A stretch of 64,000 nt of DNA, from assembly GCA_963777325.1 (NCBI GenBank), contig CAVZQE010000022.1, positions 62,001-126,000 on the forward strand. Reading direction: 5' to 3'. This document shows positions 47,344-56,894 of the stretch, in pieces. Every line of letters starts with the position of its first letter. The first letter of the stretch is position 1. The notes beneath the pieces are model-generated. The model was given only the letters and a program-made list of their open reading frames with translations, was not told the origin of the DNA and ran no database searches. This stretch comes from JAFAXA01 sp963777325. Its GTDB lineage: Bacteria > Pseudomonadota > Alphaproteobacteria > Acetobacterales > Acetobacteraceae. A program made the translations under genes and the position numbers.

Positions 47344-48633
47344 TCATGCGCGAGTGGCCGCCGGGCGGCGGGAAGCCTCGCTCATCACGGGCAGTCGCCG
47401 CACTTCGGTGAGATAAATCAGGATCAGCGACACCCAGACGATGCCGTAGAGCAGCATGAAGCAGCTCGAGTTCAGGCCGAGCCGGTCGAGGATGACGCCG
47501 AACAGGATGGGCAACAGGAACCCGCCCAGACCGCCCGCCATGCCGACAATCCCGGAGATGACGCCCATGTTCGCCGGAAAATCGTCGCTCACGTATTTGA
47601 ACGTGGACGCCATGCCGCAGGCGAACGCGATCCCGAGCACGAACAGCAGCGCCGTCGCCGTCCAGACCGGCAGGACCAAATGGAAGCCGACCGGCCCCCG
47701 TGTCGTGTGGATGGTCAGCTCCGTCGGCGGATAGGAGAGCAGGAAAAGGCTGATCCAGGCCGCCCACAACACCCACCAGGTGACCGCGTGCGCGCCGAAC
47801 CGGTCGGAAAGCCACCCTCCGACCGCGCGCAGCCCGCCGCCCGGCAGGGAGAAGCAGGCGGCGAGCAGCGACGCCTGCGAGATCGAAAAGCCGTATTCGT
47901 TCACGTAATACTGCGGCATCCAGATCGAGAGCGCGGTGAAGCCGCCAAACACGATCGAGTAGTATTGGCAATACTTCCAGACGCGCCGGTCGGCGAGCAC
48001 GGCGAGTTGCTGGCGCATGGGCATCGATTTGCCGGGCGCCGCCGTGTCCGGGGCCGAAAGGAACCAGAACAGCACGGCCGTCGCCAGCAGCGCGACAGCG
48101 TAGACCCGGGGAACGCTCTGCCAGCCGTAATGCGTGACCAGAACGGGGGCGATGAACATGTTGATCGCCGCGCCCGCCGTGCCGGCGCCGAACACGCCCA
48201 TGGCGAAGCCCCGCTTCTCCTTCGGGAAGAAGCGCGCGACATAGGGCGTTCCGACCGAGAACGAGGCGCCCACGAGGCCCAGCGCCAGGCCGAGCAGTAG
48301 GAATTGCCAGAGCGCGGTCGCGTACGAGGCGAACCAGAGCGGCACCGCGCAGGCGGCGAGCAGCAGGAACATGACGATCCGGCCGCCGAACCGGTCCGTC
48401 CAGATGCCGAGCGGCAGGCGGAACACCGCTCCCGTGAGAACGGGCGTCGCCGTCAGCAAACCGAACTCGGAGGCGTTCAGGCCGAGTTCGCGCCGGATCG
48501 GAATGCCGATCACGCCGAACATCATCCAGATCGCGAAGCAGATCAGGAAGGCGAAGGTGCTGACCAGCAGCACGCGCAAGGACCGCGCGTCCCCCTGTGT
48601 CACGACGGCCGCACCTTGCGTTCTCAACAGCAT
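47344..48633 (-). CDS. narK: NarK-type nitrate/nitrite MFS transporter
   Basis: A 429-residue inner-membrane permease with about 12 helices that would import nitrate or exchange it for nitrite. Nitrate-porter signatures are present: FGVIGIPIRRELGLNASEFG, the Arg-bearing FRLPLGIWTDRFGGR, GVFGAGTAGAAINMF in helix 5, and GIVGMAGGLGGFLLPI in helix 11. It is the last gene of the nar operon; its start region overlaps the ppiC stop by 10 bp. GGAGG abuts the ATG at 48633, so the true start may be the GTG at 48603. Confidence 0.93.
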   Translation of the reverse strand: MLLRTQGAAVVTQGDARSLRVLLVSTFAFLICFAIWMMFGVIGIPIRRELGLNASEFGLLTATPVLTGAVFRLPLGIWTDRFGGRIVMFLLLAACAVPLWFASYATALWQFLLLGLALGLVGASFSVGTPYVARFFPKEKRGFAMGVFGAGTAGAAINMFIAPVLVTHYGWQSVPRVYAVALLATAVLFWFLSAPDTAAPGKSMPMRQQLAVLADRRVWKYCQYYSIVFGGFTALSIWMPQYYVNEYGFSISQASLLAACFSLPGGGLRAVGGWLSDRFGAHAVTWWVLWAAWISLFLLSYPPTELTIHTTRGPVGFHLVLPVWTATALLFVLGIAFACGMASTFKYVSDDFPANMGVISGIVGMAGGLGGFLLPILFGVILDRLGLNSSCFMLLYGIVWVSLILIYLTEVRRLPVMSEASRRPAATRA

Positions 48634-49502
48634 CCTCCCGTTTTTGCCATCGCTGGCTTGCGGCCTGGCTGCGGGCCGGATGGCAGATCGGTCGAGGTGC
48701 AGGACGAGCCGGCGGGCCAGGCGGAGGGGCGCGGCGGCGCGTTCTCGCCCTCGAACAGGTCGAAGCCCTGGATGCGCGCGCGCGCGGCCAGCGCCGCGAT
48801 GTAGCCCTGCACGGCCTGGCGCCAGCTCGCCTCCTGCATGAACTCGGCGATACGGCCCTGCATGGCGGAGAAGGGCGGAATGCGGCCCGGCTCGTGGGCG
48901 AGCACCCTGATGACATGCATTCCGTAGCGGCTCTTGACCACCGTGGGGCAGACCTCGCCCGCCTGCAACGGCGCGAGATGCGCCTCGAACTCGGGCACCG
49001 TACTGCCGCTTTCGATCAGGCCGAGATCGCCGCCCTGCGCCTTCGAGGGGCAGTCGGAGAACCGGCGCGCAAGCGCGGGCAGCCGGTCGGGGTCGTCGAG
49101 CACCTCGGCGAGCAGCGCTTCCGCCCGCGCCCGCGCCGCCTCGGTGGCGGCCGCGTCCTTCGGGTCGGCGGCGATCAGCAGATGCTGCACCTGCCAGAGA
49201 TCCGGCAGCCGGAGCCGCTCGCCGTTGCGGTCGTACCAGCGTCGCAATTCGCTCTCGGCCGGCTCGGGGAGGTGGAGCTCCGCCTCTAGCAGACGCCGGA
49301 TCGCCGCCTCGTCCGGCTCCTCCCCGGGCTCGGGGTCTTTGTCGCTGATGCCGCGCGCGGCGGCCTCGGCGAGCAGCAGCTGACGGACCACGAGGCCCCG
49401 CGCCGCGCTTTCCCAGGCGGCAGCCGGGTCGGCGGCGTCCTGCAACTGGGTCTCGAGCGAAATCAGATCTTCGGGGATCACCACCCCGTCCACCGCAATC
49501 AT
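48624..49502 (-). CDS. PpiC-type (parvulin) peptidyl-prolyl isomerase
   Basis: A 292-residue parvulin-family foldase encoded within the nar operon. The N-terminal helical region (~1-130) resembles SurA/PrsA-type chaperone arms. The PpiC domain follows with VQHLLIAADPKDAAATEARA-type sequence, RRFSDCPSKAQGGDLGLI and VKSRYGMHVIRVLAHEPG. No signal peptide is visible, so it is probably cytoplasmic. Parvulins often accompany narGHJI and are thought to help maturation of the reductase. The final residues TGGCC are unusual. The ATG at 49502 lies 10 bp beyond the stop of the PTP-fold gene. Confidence 0.88.
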   Translation of the reverse strand: MIAVDGVVIPEDLISLETQLQDAADPAAAWESAARGLVVRQLLLAEAAARGISDKDPEPGEEPDEAAIRRLLEAELHLPEPAESELRRWYDRNGERLRLPDLWQVQHLLIAADPKDAAATEAARARAEALLAEVLDDPDRLPALARRFSDCPSKAQGGDLGLIESGSTVPEFEAHLAPLQAGEVCPTVVKSRYGMHVIRVLAHEPGRIPPFSAMQGRIAEFMQEASWRQAVQGYIAALAARARIQGFDLFEGENAPPRPSAWPAGSSCTSTDLPSGPQPGRKPAMAKTGGCC

Positions 49503-49512
49503 CGGACCGCCC

Positions 49513-50060
49513 CTATTTCGATTTGCTCGCGCCGAGCCGGGCCTGAACGGCCGGTGCCGCTGGCGCCCGAGCCCCGCCGTCATCCCGTCCTCGACCGCGA
49601 CCGCCGGAGGTACGCCGAGCGACGCCCGGTAGAGCGCCCACATCGCCCCGGACTGATCGACATTCGCCCCGTGCAGAAGCAGGGGCAGGTTGCTGCGATC
49701 GGTGACGATGGACGCGAATTGCTTGACCTGGTCCGCGGTCGGGATGCCCTGAACCGGAATGTTGGCGTAGCGAATGCGCGCGAAATCGGCGCGCTGCTTC
49801 TCCGACGAGGCATCGGCGGCGGGCCGCAGATCGACGATCATCGCGAACCCGACGCGCTTGGCCTCTATCACGCCGTCATCGCCGATCGGCCCAGAGGTCG
49901 CGATCAGCGGCGTCGCCCGGTTATACTCGGGCAAGCGCTGCTCGCTGATCTGATCGCCGAACGGCGCGACGCCGGGCGTTGGCGCCACGCCCGTCGCGCT
50001 ACCCGCCGCCATCAGCAGGACGGCGAGGCCCGGCAGCGCGGCCTTTTGCCAGCCGCGCAT
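49513..50060 (-). pseudogene. Exported PTP-fold (DUF442-like) protein lacking catalytic residues, frameshifted
   Basis: From the ATG at 50060, which overlaps the narI stop (TGATG), a ~180-residue protein begins with a signal peptide (ALPGLAVLLMAAGSATG) and continues with a dual-specificity-phosphatase-like fold. FAMIVDLRPAADASSEK, RYANIPVQGIPTADQVKQFA and LLLHGANVDQSGAMWALYRA align with DUF442-type phosphatases. The HCxxxxxR P-loop reads HGANVDQ: Cys and Arg are both gone. Near 49566 one base is missing after TAGLG. The restored frame ends with ASKSK and TAG at 49513; as written, the frame runs on into ppiC. It sits in the nar operon; its function is unknown. Confidence 0.7.
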
Positions 50061-50766
50061 CAGACGCCTTCCTTCGAGATGTGCGCGTTCTTGCGGACGA
50101 TCTGCCAGCCCGGCCGGCCCAGATACCAGATCGGCGCGGACCAGACATGCACCATGCCGGGTGAACGGCACGAGCAGGAACAGGGTCATGCCGCAACACG
50201 AGATGGATCTTGTAGACCCAGGGCACCGCGCTTACGAGCTGCGCCGAACCCGGCTGAAACAATAGGATGCTGCGCGCCCACTCGGCGAGAACGAGCATGT
50301 AGGTGCCGTCGAGGTTGAGCGAGGACTCCGGAATGGTCGCGATGCCGAGGCAGAGCTGGAAGAAGATGAACAGCAGGATGAAGATGTCGGTCGGCTTGCT
50401 GGTCTGCCGTATGCGGGGGTCTGTCAGGCGGCGATGGATCAGCATGGCGCCGCCGGCCGCGCCGAGCGCCGCCAGCAGGCCGCCGGTGACGATCGCCATG
50501 ATCTGCTTCGCTTTCACCGTCAGGCCTAGCGAATGATAGACCTCGGGCGGCGTCAGCAGCCCAAAGGTGTGGCCGAGGAACAGGCCCAGTATGCCGATGT
50601 GGAACAGATTGCTGCCCCAGACCAGTTCGTGCCGGCGCAGGAACTGGCTGGACTGGCTGCGCCAGGAGAACTGGCTGCGGTCGAAGCGCGCCCAGCTGCC
50701 GAGGAAAAACGCGATCATGCACAGATACGGATAGAACCCGAACAGGAACTGGTTCAGCCAATCCAC
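50060..50766 (-). pseudogene. narI: Respiratory nitrate reductase subunit gamma, doubly frameshifted
   Basis: NarI is the diheme b subunit that takes electrons from quinol and passes them to NarH. The ATG at 50766 begins MDWLNQFLFGFYPYL. About 190 residues are intact, with five hydrophobic segments and the heme ligands in FHIGILGLFLGHTFG and YKIHLVL. An extra base at 50193 and another at 50157-50158 then change frame twice. Reading through the three frames gives GMTLFLLVPFTR and MVHVWSAPIWYLGRPGWQIV, the normal end with the last heme His. Corrected length is about 234 residues. It lies 12 bp after narJ. Confidence 0.88.
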
Positions 50767-50778
50767 GGCGCGGCCTCC

Positions 50779-51473
50779 TTAGGTTTGGGACGGAGCGTTC
50801 GGCAGATCGCGGCTGAACTGCGCGACCAGGGCGGCCGCCTTGGAGCATGCGCTGTCCGCGACCGCCGGCTCCATGAAGTTCACCGGCGCTTCCTCGTAGC
50901 GGGCGTCGAGCGCCTCGGGCGTATCGGCCGGTTCCTCCTCGGCGAGCCGCGCCTCCACCGCCTCCCGGTCGGCCCGCCGGTCGCCGAGCGCCTCAATCGC
51001 GCGCAGGACGGCGGCATAGGACGTGCCGCGCCGTTCAAGCCGGCCGGCAAGCAGGGACACGACCTCCGCGACCTCGCCCAGCAACGCGCGCGCCTGCTCC
51101 GGCTCGTGCATCGAGGCGTATTCGAGAAAGACGGGAGGAAGTCCGGCAGCTCGTCCGCCGTCAGGTCCAGGCCCACCCGTCGGTAATCCTCCACCAGATC
51201 GACCATCGCCTGTCCGCGCTCGCGCGAATCGCCATGCACGTGGCCGAACAGATAGAGCGAGAGCGACGGCGCGCCGTCGAACAGCGCCACGTACTCGCTT
51301 TGCGCATCCAGCATCTCCAAGCCGGCGAGCCGGTCGCAGAACGCCAGCACGGAGTCGCGCTCGGCCGGTGGCAGTTCCGCTTCGCCCAGGATGGCGGCGA
51401 TCTCCGGCAAGGCCCCGAACAGCGCCTCATCCGGATACAGCAGCAGCCCGGCCAGGGCTTTGCAGGCCAGCAT
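50779..51473 (-). pseudogene. narJ: Nitrate reductase assembly chaperone NarJ, frameshifted
   Basis: NarJ is the cytoplasmic chaperone that holds apo-NarGH until the molybdenum cofactor and Fe-S centres are inserted. The ATG at 51473 begins MLACKALAGLLLYPDEALF. The conserved YVALFDGAPSLSLYLFGHVH and GLDLTADELPDFLP follow. At about 51132 one base is missing; the next frame continues with VFLEYASMHEPEQARALLGE to the stop at 50779. Corrected length is about 231 residues, normal for NarJ. It starts 4 bp after narH. As written, the C-terminal third is lost. Confidence 0.88.
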
Positions 51474-51477
51474 GGCG

Positions 51478-53010
51478 CTATTTCACGTTCAGCGGGAAGC
51501 GTTCGCCCCGCGTCTTGCGAGTGTCCTTGCCCCACAGCGCGAAACGGCTGTTCCCCTCGGAGGTCATCGTGCTGAAGTGAAAGCCCGCGATGCCGCGCTG
51601 GTCGTAGGCGTTCTCGGCCACTTCCTTGTGCGCGGTCGGGATCACGAACCGGTCCTCGTAATTGGCGATCGCCATCACGCGATACATCTCCTCGGCCTGT
51701 CGTTCGCTCAGACCCACGGCATCGAGCGGCGTCGTATCGCGCGTACCTCCGACGCTGCGGCCGCGCATATAGGCCCGCAGCGCGAGCAGCTTGCGCAGCG
51801 TGAGGCGGATCGGCTCCTCGCGTCCGGCGGTCAGCAGATTGGCGAGATAGCGGACGGGAATGCGCAGGCTGTCCACGTCGGGGACGCCCTCCAGCGTCGC
51901 GAGCGCGCCCGCATCCGCCGCCTCCTGGATCGGCGACAGCGGCGGGATGTACCAGACCATCGGCACGGTCCGGTATTCCGGGTGAAGCGGGAAGGCGACC
52001 TTCCAGTCGCACGCCATCTTGTACACGGGCGAGCGCTGCGCCGCCTCGATCCAGCTATCGGCGATGCCGTCCTTCCGGGCCTGGGCGATCACCGCCGGAT
52101 CATGCGGGTCGAGGAAGATGTCGAGCTGCGCCTGGTAGCAATCCTGCACATCGGGCTGCGCCGCGACTTCGCGGATACGGTCGGCGTCGTACAGCATCAC
52201 GCCCAGATAGCGGATGCGGCCGACGCAGGTCTCGGAGCACACGGTCGGCTGGCCGCTCTCGATGCGCGGATAGCAGAAGATGCACTTCTCGGATTTGCCG
52301 GTGTGCCAGTTGTAGTAGACCTTCTTGTACGGGCAGCCGGTGACGCACATGCGCCAGCCGCGGCACTTCTCCTGGTCGATGAGAACGATGCCGTCTTCCT
52401 CGCGTTTGTAGATCGCGCCGGACGGACAGGCGGCGACGCAGGACGGGTTGAGGCAGTGCTCGCACAGGCGCGGCAGGAACATCAGGAAGCTGTTCTCGAA
52501 CTCGCCGTAGATCGCCTTCTCGACGTCGCGGAAATTGTAGTCCTGCGCGCGCTTGCGGAACTCGGTGCCGAGGCTCTCCTCCCAGTTCGGCCCCCAGCTC
52601 ACCTTGTCCATGCGCTGGCCGGTGATGATGGAGACGGGCTGCGCGGTCGGCGCGGCCTCGCTCTCGGGCACGCCGTGGATGTAGGAGTATTCGTAGTCGA
52701 ACGGCTCGTAGTAGTCGTCGATCTCCGGCAGTTCCGGGTTGGCGAAGATCTTGGACAGGATGCGCCATTTGCCGCCGGTCTTCGGCCGCAGCGCGCCGCC
52801 TCTGCCGAGCACCCAGCCGCCGCGCCAGCGCTCCTGGTTCTCCCAGTCCTTCGGATAGCCGATGCCGGGCTTGCTCTCGACGTTGTTCCACCAGGCGTAT
52901 TCGATGCCCTGGCGCGTGGTCCAGACCTGCTTGCAGGTGACGCTGCAGGTGTGGCAGCCGATGCACTTGTCGAGGTTCAGGACCTTGCCGATCTGCGCGC
53001 GAATCTTCAT
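51478..53010 (-). CDS. narH: Respiratory nitrate reductase subunit beta
   Basis: The electron-transfer subunit, 510 residues with one [3Fe-4S] and three [4Fe-4S] clusters. The Cys groups appear in order: CIGCHTCSVTCKQVW (~19), CEHCLNPSCVAACPSG (~183), CRGWRMCVTGCPYKK with the Trp characteristic of the [3Fe-4S] site, and CIFCYPRIESGQPTVCSETC. The C-terminal domain is complete. Its ATG overlaps the narG stop (ATGA), so NarG and NarH are translationally coupled. It sits on the cytoplasmic face of the membrane with NarG. Confidence 0.97.
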   Translation of the reverse strand: MKIRAQIGKVLNLDKCIGCHTCSVTCKQVWTTRQGIEYAWWNNVESKPGIGYPKDWENQERWRGGWVLGRGGALRPKTGGKWRILSKIFANPELPEIDDYYEPFDYEYSYIHGVPESEAAPTAQPVSIITGQRMDKVSWGPNWEESLGTEFRKRAQDYNFRDVEKAIYGEFENSFLMFLPRLCEHCLNPSCVAACPSGAIYKREEDGIVLIDQEKCRGWRMCVTGCPYKKVYYNWHTGKSEKCIFCYPRIESGQPTVCSETCVGRIRYLGVMLYDADRIREVAAQPDVQDCYQAQLDIFLDPHDPAVIAQARKDGIADSWIEAAQRSPVYKMACDWKVAFPLHPEYRTVPMVWYIPPLSPIQEAADAGALATLEGVPDVDSLRIPVRYLANLLTAGREEPIRLTLRKLLALRAYMRGRSVGGTRDTTPLDAVGLSERQAEEMYRVMAIANYEDRFVIPTAHKEVAENAYDQRGIAGFHFSTMTSEGNSRFALWGKDTRKTRGERFPLNVK

Positions 53011-56000
53011 GCCCGGTTTCCTTCAAGGCGGGTCGATTCCTCCGCCCGCATGATCGGTCGTTTCTCGGAGAGCGGCCGGTCACGCCAATCCACGTTCACC
53101 ATCTTGCGCAAGACGATGAACTCGTCGCGGTTCGAACCGACCGTGCCGTAATAGTTGAAGCCCCAGGAGAGCTGGGCGTAGCCGCCGATCATATGCGTCG
53201 GCTTCAGAACGATGCGCGTCACCGAGTTGTGGATGCCGCCCCTGTTCTGCGTGACTTCGCTGCCCGGCACGTTCGCGGTGCGCTCGGCGGCGTGGTACAT
53301 GAACGCCGCCCCTTCGGGGATGCGCTGACTCACCACCGCGCGCGCGACCAAGGCGCCGTTGCGGTTGAATGCCTCGATCCAGTCATTGTCCTCGATGCCG
53401 ACCGAGGCGGCGTCGCGCTCGCTGATCCAGACGATCGGGCCGCCGCGCGCCAGGGTCAGCATGATCAGGTTCTCGGTATAGGTGCTGTGGATGCCCCATT
53501 TCTGGTGCGGCGTCAGGAAGTTGAGCACCAGCGGCTTGTTGCCGTTGTCGTGCAGCCGCGCCAGATCGTCGCTCGCCGAGCGCGTGTCGATCGGCGGCCG
53601 GTAGGTCGCGAAACCTTCCCCGAAATCGCGCATCCAGGGATGGTCCTGGTAGATCTCCTGCCGCCCAGTGAGCGTGCGCCAGGGGATCATCTCATGCACG
53701 TTGGTCCAGCCCGCATTGTAGCAAATCTCGTGGCTCTCGATGCCGGACCACACGGGCGAGGTCAGGATCGGGCGCGGCTGGGCGGCGATGTCGCGGAACT
53801 CGATCTTTTCGTCCACGCGCCGGGCGATCAGATGCGTGTGGTCCCGCCCCGTGACCTTGGACAGCGCCTGCCACGCCTTCAGCGCCACGTGGCCGTTGGT
53901 TTCCGGTGCAAGCGAGAGCACCGCCTCGATCGCGTCGAGATCGGTCCGCATCCGGGGACGGTTGTCGATCTCCGGCGCGTTGACGTGGCGCAGGCGCTCG
54001 ACCTCCTCTTTCGTGTCCCACACCATGCCCTTGGTGCCGTTGCCCTTCTCCTCCAGCAGCGGGCCGAGGCTCACGAAGCGGTCGTAGGTCGCCGTATAGT
54101 CCCGCTGCACGGTGGTGACATTGGGCATCGTGCGTCCCGGCACCCCTTCGGACTTCCCGTGACGCCAGTCCTCGCCGCCGTACGGCTGCGCGAGCTCCGA
54201 GGGCGTGTCCTTCAGGGTCGGCGTCAGCACCACATCCTCTTCGACGCCGAGTTCGCCCGGAGCGAGACGCTGGAAAGCGTGCGCGAGGCCGCGAAAAATC
54301 GCCCAGTCCGTGCGCGCGCCCCAAACCGGGTCCACCGCCGCCTGCAGCGGATGAATGAACGGGTGCATGTCGGAGGTGTTGAGATCGGCCTTCTCGTACC
54401 AGGTCGCGGTCGGCAGCACGATGTCCGAGAACAGCGTCGTCGTGTTCATGCGGAAGTCGATCGTGACCAGCAGATCGAGCTTGCCCTCGGGCGCGACGTC
54501 GCGACGCACGACCTCCTCGGGGCGTTGGTCGCTCTCCTCGTTCAGCACGTTGTTGCGCGCACCGAGCAGGTGCTTGAGGAAATACTCGTGCCCCTTGCCG
54601 CTCGCGCCGAGCAGGTTGGAGCGCCAGACGAACAGGTTGCGCGGCCAGTTTTCCGGCGCGTCCGGGTCTTCGCAGGCCATGCGCAGCGCGCCGGATTTGA
54701 GCCCGTCCGCGACATAGGACGCAGGCTCCTGCCCGGCGGCGCGGGCATCGCGCGCCACCTGCAGCGGGTTCGTCGTCAGCTGCGGCGCGCTCGGCAGCCA
54801 GCCCATCCGTTCGGCGCGCACATTGCAGTCGATCATGGTGCCGGACCAGCGCTTCGGGTCGGCCAGGGGCGAGATCTGCTCGCGCAACTCCATGCGCTCG
54901 TAGCGCCACTGATCGGTGTGAGCATAGAACCAGCTGGTGCCGTTCATCTGCCTCGGCGGCCGCACCCAGTCCGACGCGAAGGCGACCGGCAGCCAGCCCG
55001 CCTGCGGCCGCAGCTTCTCCTGGCCGACATAGTGCGCCCAGCCGCCGCCGGACTTGCCGATACAACCGCACAAGGTCAGCATCGTCATCACGGCCCGGTA
55101 CGACATGTCCATGTTGTACCAGTGGTTCAACCCCGCCCCGATGATCACCATTGAGCGCCCATTCGTCGCCTCGGCGTTGGCGGCGAACCCACGCGCGACT
55201 GCGATGCAGCGGTCGCGCGGCACGCCGGTGACCCGCTCCTGCCAGGCCGGCGTGAACGGCGCGTCGTCGTCATAGCTTTTCGCCGCGCCGACGCCGTAGC
55301 TCGCGAGCATCAGATCGAACACCGTCGCGACCTGCACCTCTGCGCCGTCCTTCAGCGTGAGCGTGCGCACCGGCACCTGGCGATGCTGGACAGGCGCGTG
55401 ATCGGTCAGTCCGAAACGGCCCGCATTGCCGAAATAGGGGAAGGAGACGGTGGCGGTCTGCTCGCCCGCGAGCGACAGGCGCGGCGAAATGTCGTGGCCG
55501 TCGCGGCCGTCCTTCGGCTGCAGGTTCCACTTGCCCTGCTCGCCCCAACGGAAACCCGCTGTGCCTTGCGGCGCGACGATTGCGTCCGTGGTCTCGTCGA
55601 TGACGAGCGGCTTCCAGTCCGGGTTGTTCGTCTGTCCCAGGCCGTCCGGGAAGTCGGCGGCGCGCAGCATCCGGCCGGGAATAAGCCCCTCCTGACCGCG
55701 CCCCTCCAGCATGACGAGGAACGGCAGATCCGAGTATTTGCGAACATAGTCCTGGAAATACGGCACCTGCCGGTCGACGAAGAACTCCTTCAGGATGACG
55801 TGGCCCATGGCGAGCGCCAGCGCCGCGTCGGTGCCCTGCTTCGGGTGCAGCCAGAGATCGGCGAACCGCGCGACCTCGATGAAGTCGGGGGCGATCACGA
55901 CGCTCTTTGCGCCCCGGTAGCGCGACTCCGTGTAGAAATGCGCGTCCGGCGTCCGCGTCATCGAGACGTTGGACCCCCAGAGCAGCAGGTAGCCGGAATT

Positions 56001-56732
56001 GTACCAGTCGGCGCTCTCCGGGACGTCGGTCTGCTCGCCGTAGGTCTGCGGCGAGGACGGCGGCAGATCGCAATACCAGTCGTAAAAGGAAAGGCAGGTG
56101 CCGCCGATCAGGCTGAGATAGCGCGTGCCCGCCGCGTAGCTGATCATCGACATCGCCGGGATCGGTGAGAATCCCGCGACGCGGTCCGGACCCCATTGCT
56201 TGATCGTGTGGATGTTGGCGGCCGCGATCAGCTCGTTGACCTCATCCCAATCGGCGCGGACGAACCCGCCAAGGCCCCGCACCCGCTGATAATCGCGCCG
56301 GCTTGCCTCGTCCTCCTGGATCGATTCCCAGGCGGCGACCGGTGACAGCGTCTTGCGCGCCTCCCGCCACATCGCGAGCAGGCGCCCGCGGATCAGCGGG
56401 TATTTGATGCGGTTGCTGCTGTAGAGATACCAGGAGTAGCTGGCCCCGCGCGGACAGCCGCGCGGCTCGTGGTTCGGCAGATCGGGCCGGGTTCTCGGGT
56501 AATCGGTCTGCTGCGTCTCCCAGGTCACGAGCCCGTTCTTGACGTAGATCTTCCAGCTGCAAGAGCCGGTGCAGTTCACGCCGTGCGTCGAGCGGACGAT
56601 CTTCTCGCTCTGCCAGCGGGAGCGGTAATTGTCTTCCCAGGCCCGGTTCTCGTCCGTGGTCACGCCGTGGCCGCCGGCAAAGCTCCCCTGGTACTTCTTG
56701 AAGAACAGCAGCCGATCGATGAACTGGCTCAA
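53007..56732 (-). CDS. narG: Respiratory nitrate reductase subunit alpha
   Basis: The catalytic subunit of membrane-bound nitrate reductase, intact at 1241 residues. It carries the bis-MGD molybdenum centre and the FS0 [4Fe-4S] cluster. HGVNCTGSCSW (~50) gives the His and Cys ligands typical of NarG, and YLLLWGSNVSMTRTPDAHF follows in the cofactor domain. The C-terminal half contains SYRAVMTMLTLCGCIGKSGG and QLSWGFNYYGT. The start MSQFIDRLLFFKK is canonical and lacks a Tat signal, as for cytoplasm-facing NarG. A TTGCG-N4-CGCAA palindrome lies about 96 bp upstream. It is the first gene of the operon. Confidence 0.98.
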   Translation of the reverse strand: MSQFIDRLLFFKKYQGSFAGGHGVTTDENRAWEDNYRSRWQSEKIVRSTHGVNCTGSCSWKIYVKNGLVTWETQQTDYPRTRPDLPNHEPRGCPRGASYSWYLYSSNRIKYPLIRGRLLAMWREARKTLSPVAAWESIQEDEASRRDYQRVRGLGGFVRADWDEVNELIAAANIHTIKQWGPDRVAGFSPIPAMSMISYAAGTRYLSLIGGTCLSFYDWYCDLPPSSPQTYGEQTDVPESADWYNSGYLLLWGSNVSMTRTPDAHFYTESRYRGAKSVVIAPDFIEVARFADLWLHPKQGTDAALALAMGHVILKEFFVDRQVPYFQDYVRKYSDLPFLVMLEGRGQEGLIPGRMLRAADFPDGLGQTNNPDWKPLVIDETTDAIVAPQGTAGFRWGEQGKWNLQPKDGRDGHDISPRLSLAGEQTATVSFPYFGNAGRFGLTDHAPVQHRQVPVRTLTLKDGAEVQVATVFDLMLASYGVGAAKSYDDDAPFTPAWQERVTGVPRDRCIAVARGFAANAEATNGRSMVIIGAGLNHWYNMDMSYRAVMTMLTLCGCIGKSGGGWAHYVGQEKLRPQAGWLPVAFASDWVRPPRQMNGTSWFYAHTDQWRYERMELREQISPLADPKRWSGTMIDCNVRAERMGWLPSAPQLTTNPLQVARDARAAGQEPASYVADGLKSGALRMACEDPDAPENWPRNLFVWRSNLLGASGKGHEYFLKHLLGARNNVLNEESDQRPEEVVRRDVAPEGKLDLLVTIDFRMNTTTLFSDIVLPTATWYEKADLNTSDMHPFIHPLQAAVDPVWGARTDWAIFRGLAHAFQRLAPGELGVEEDVVLTPTLKDTPSELAQPYGGEDWRHGKSEGVPGRTMPNVTTVQRDYTATYDRFVSLGPLLEEKGNGTKGMVWDTKEEVERLRHVNAPEIDNRPRMRTDLDAIEAVLSLAPETNGHVALKAWQALSKVTGRDHTHLIARRVDEKIEFRDIAAQPRPILTSPVWSGIESHEICYNAGWTNVHEMIPWRTLTGRQEIYQDHPWMRDFGEGFATYRPPIDTRSASDDLARLHDNGNKPLVLNFLTPHQKWGIHSTYTENLIMLTLARGGPIVWISERDAASVGIEDNDWIEAFNRNGALVARAVVSQRIPEGAAFMYHAAERTANVPGSEVTQNRGGIHNSVTRIVLKPTHMIGGYAQLSWGFNYYGTVGSNRDEFIVLRKMVNVDWRDRPLSEKRPIMRAEESTRLEGNRA

Positions 56733-56821
56733 GGCCTGGCCTCCCGGGATCTAGACGGCTGCCCACATTTCCGGCCGCCTGTCCTTGCGGTCATGTTTAG
56801 GGGCTCGCAAGACCCCCCTCT

Positions 56822-56835
56822 TTGCGTTGGCGCAA
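56822..56835. promoter_or_regulatory. Putative Crp/Fnr (NnrR/Dnr-type) box before narG
   Basis: TTGCG-TTGG-CGCAA is a perfect 5-bp inverted repeat with a 4-nt spacer, the geometry of FNR-family sites. Its centre is about 96 bp before the narG ATG. Close relatives occur before norB/nirK, the DUF1858 gene and the cytochrome c gene. Confidence 0.6.
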
Positions 56836-56894
56836 ACTGCCGATTGCAACCGGACACCTTGGCGTGACCGTCCGCATTGCCGGTGCGGCGAGCG

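Noticed and set aside
48624..50189. One long minus-strand protein joining a phosphatase fold to PpiC
   Set aside because: The fusion exists only because of a missing base near 49566. The restored frame ends at a TAG at 49513, and ppiC has its own ATG at 49502.
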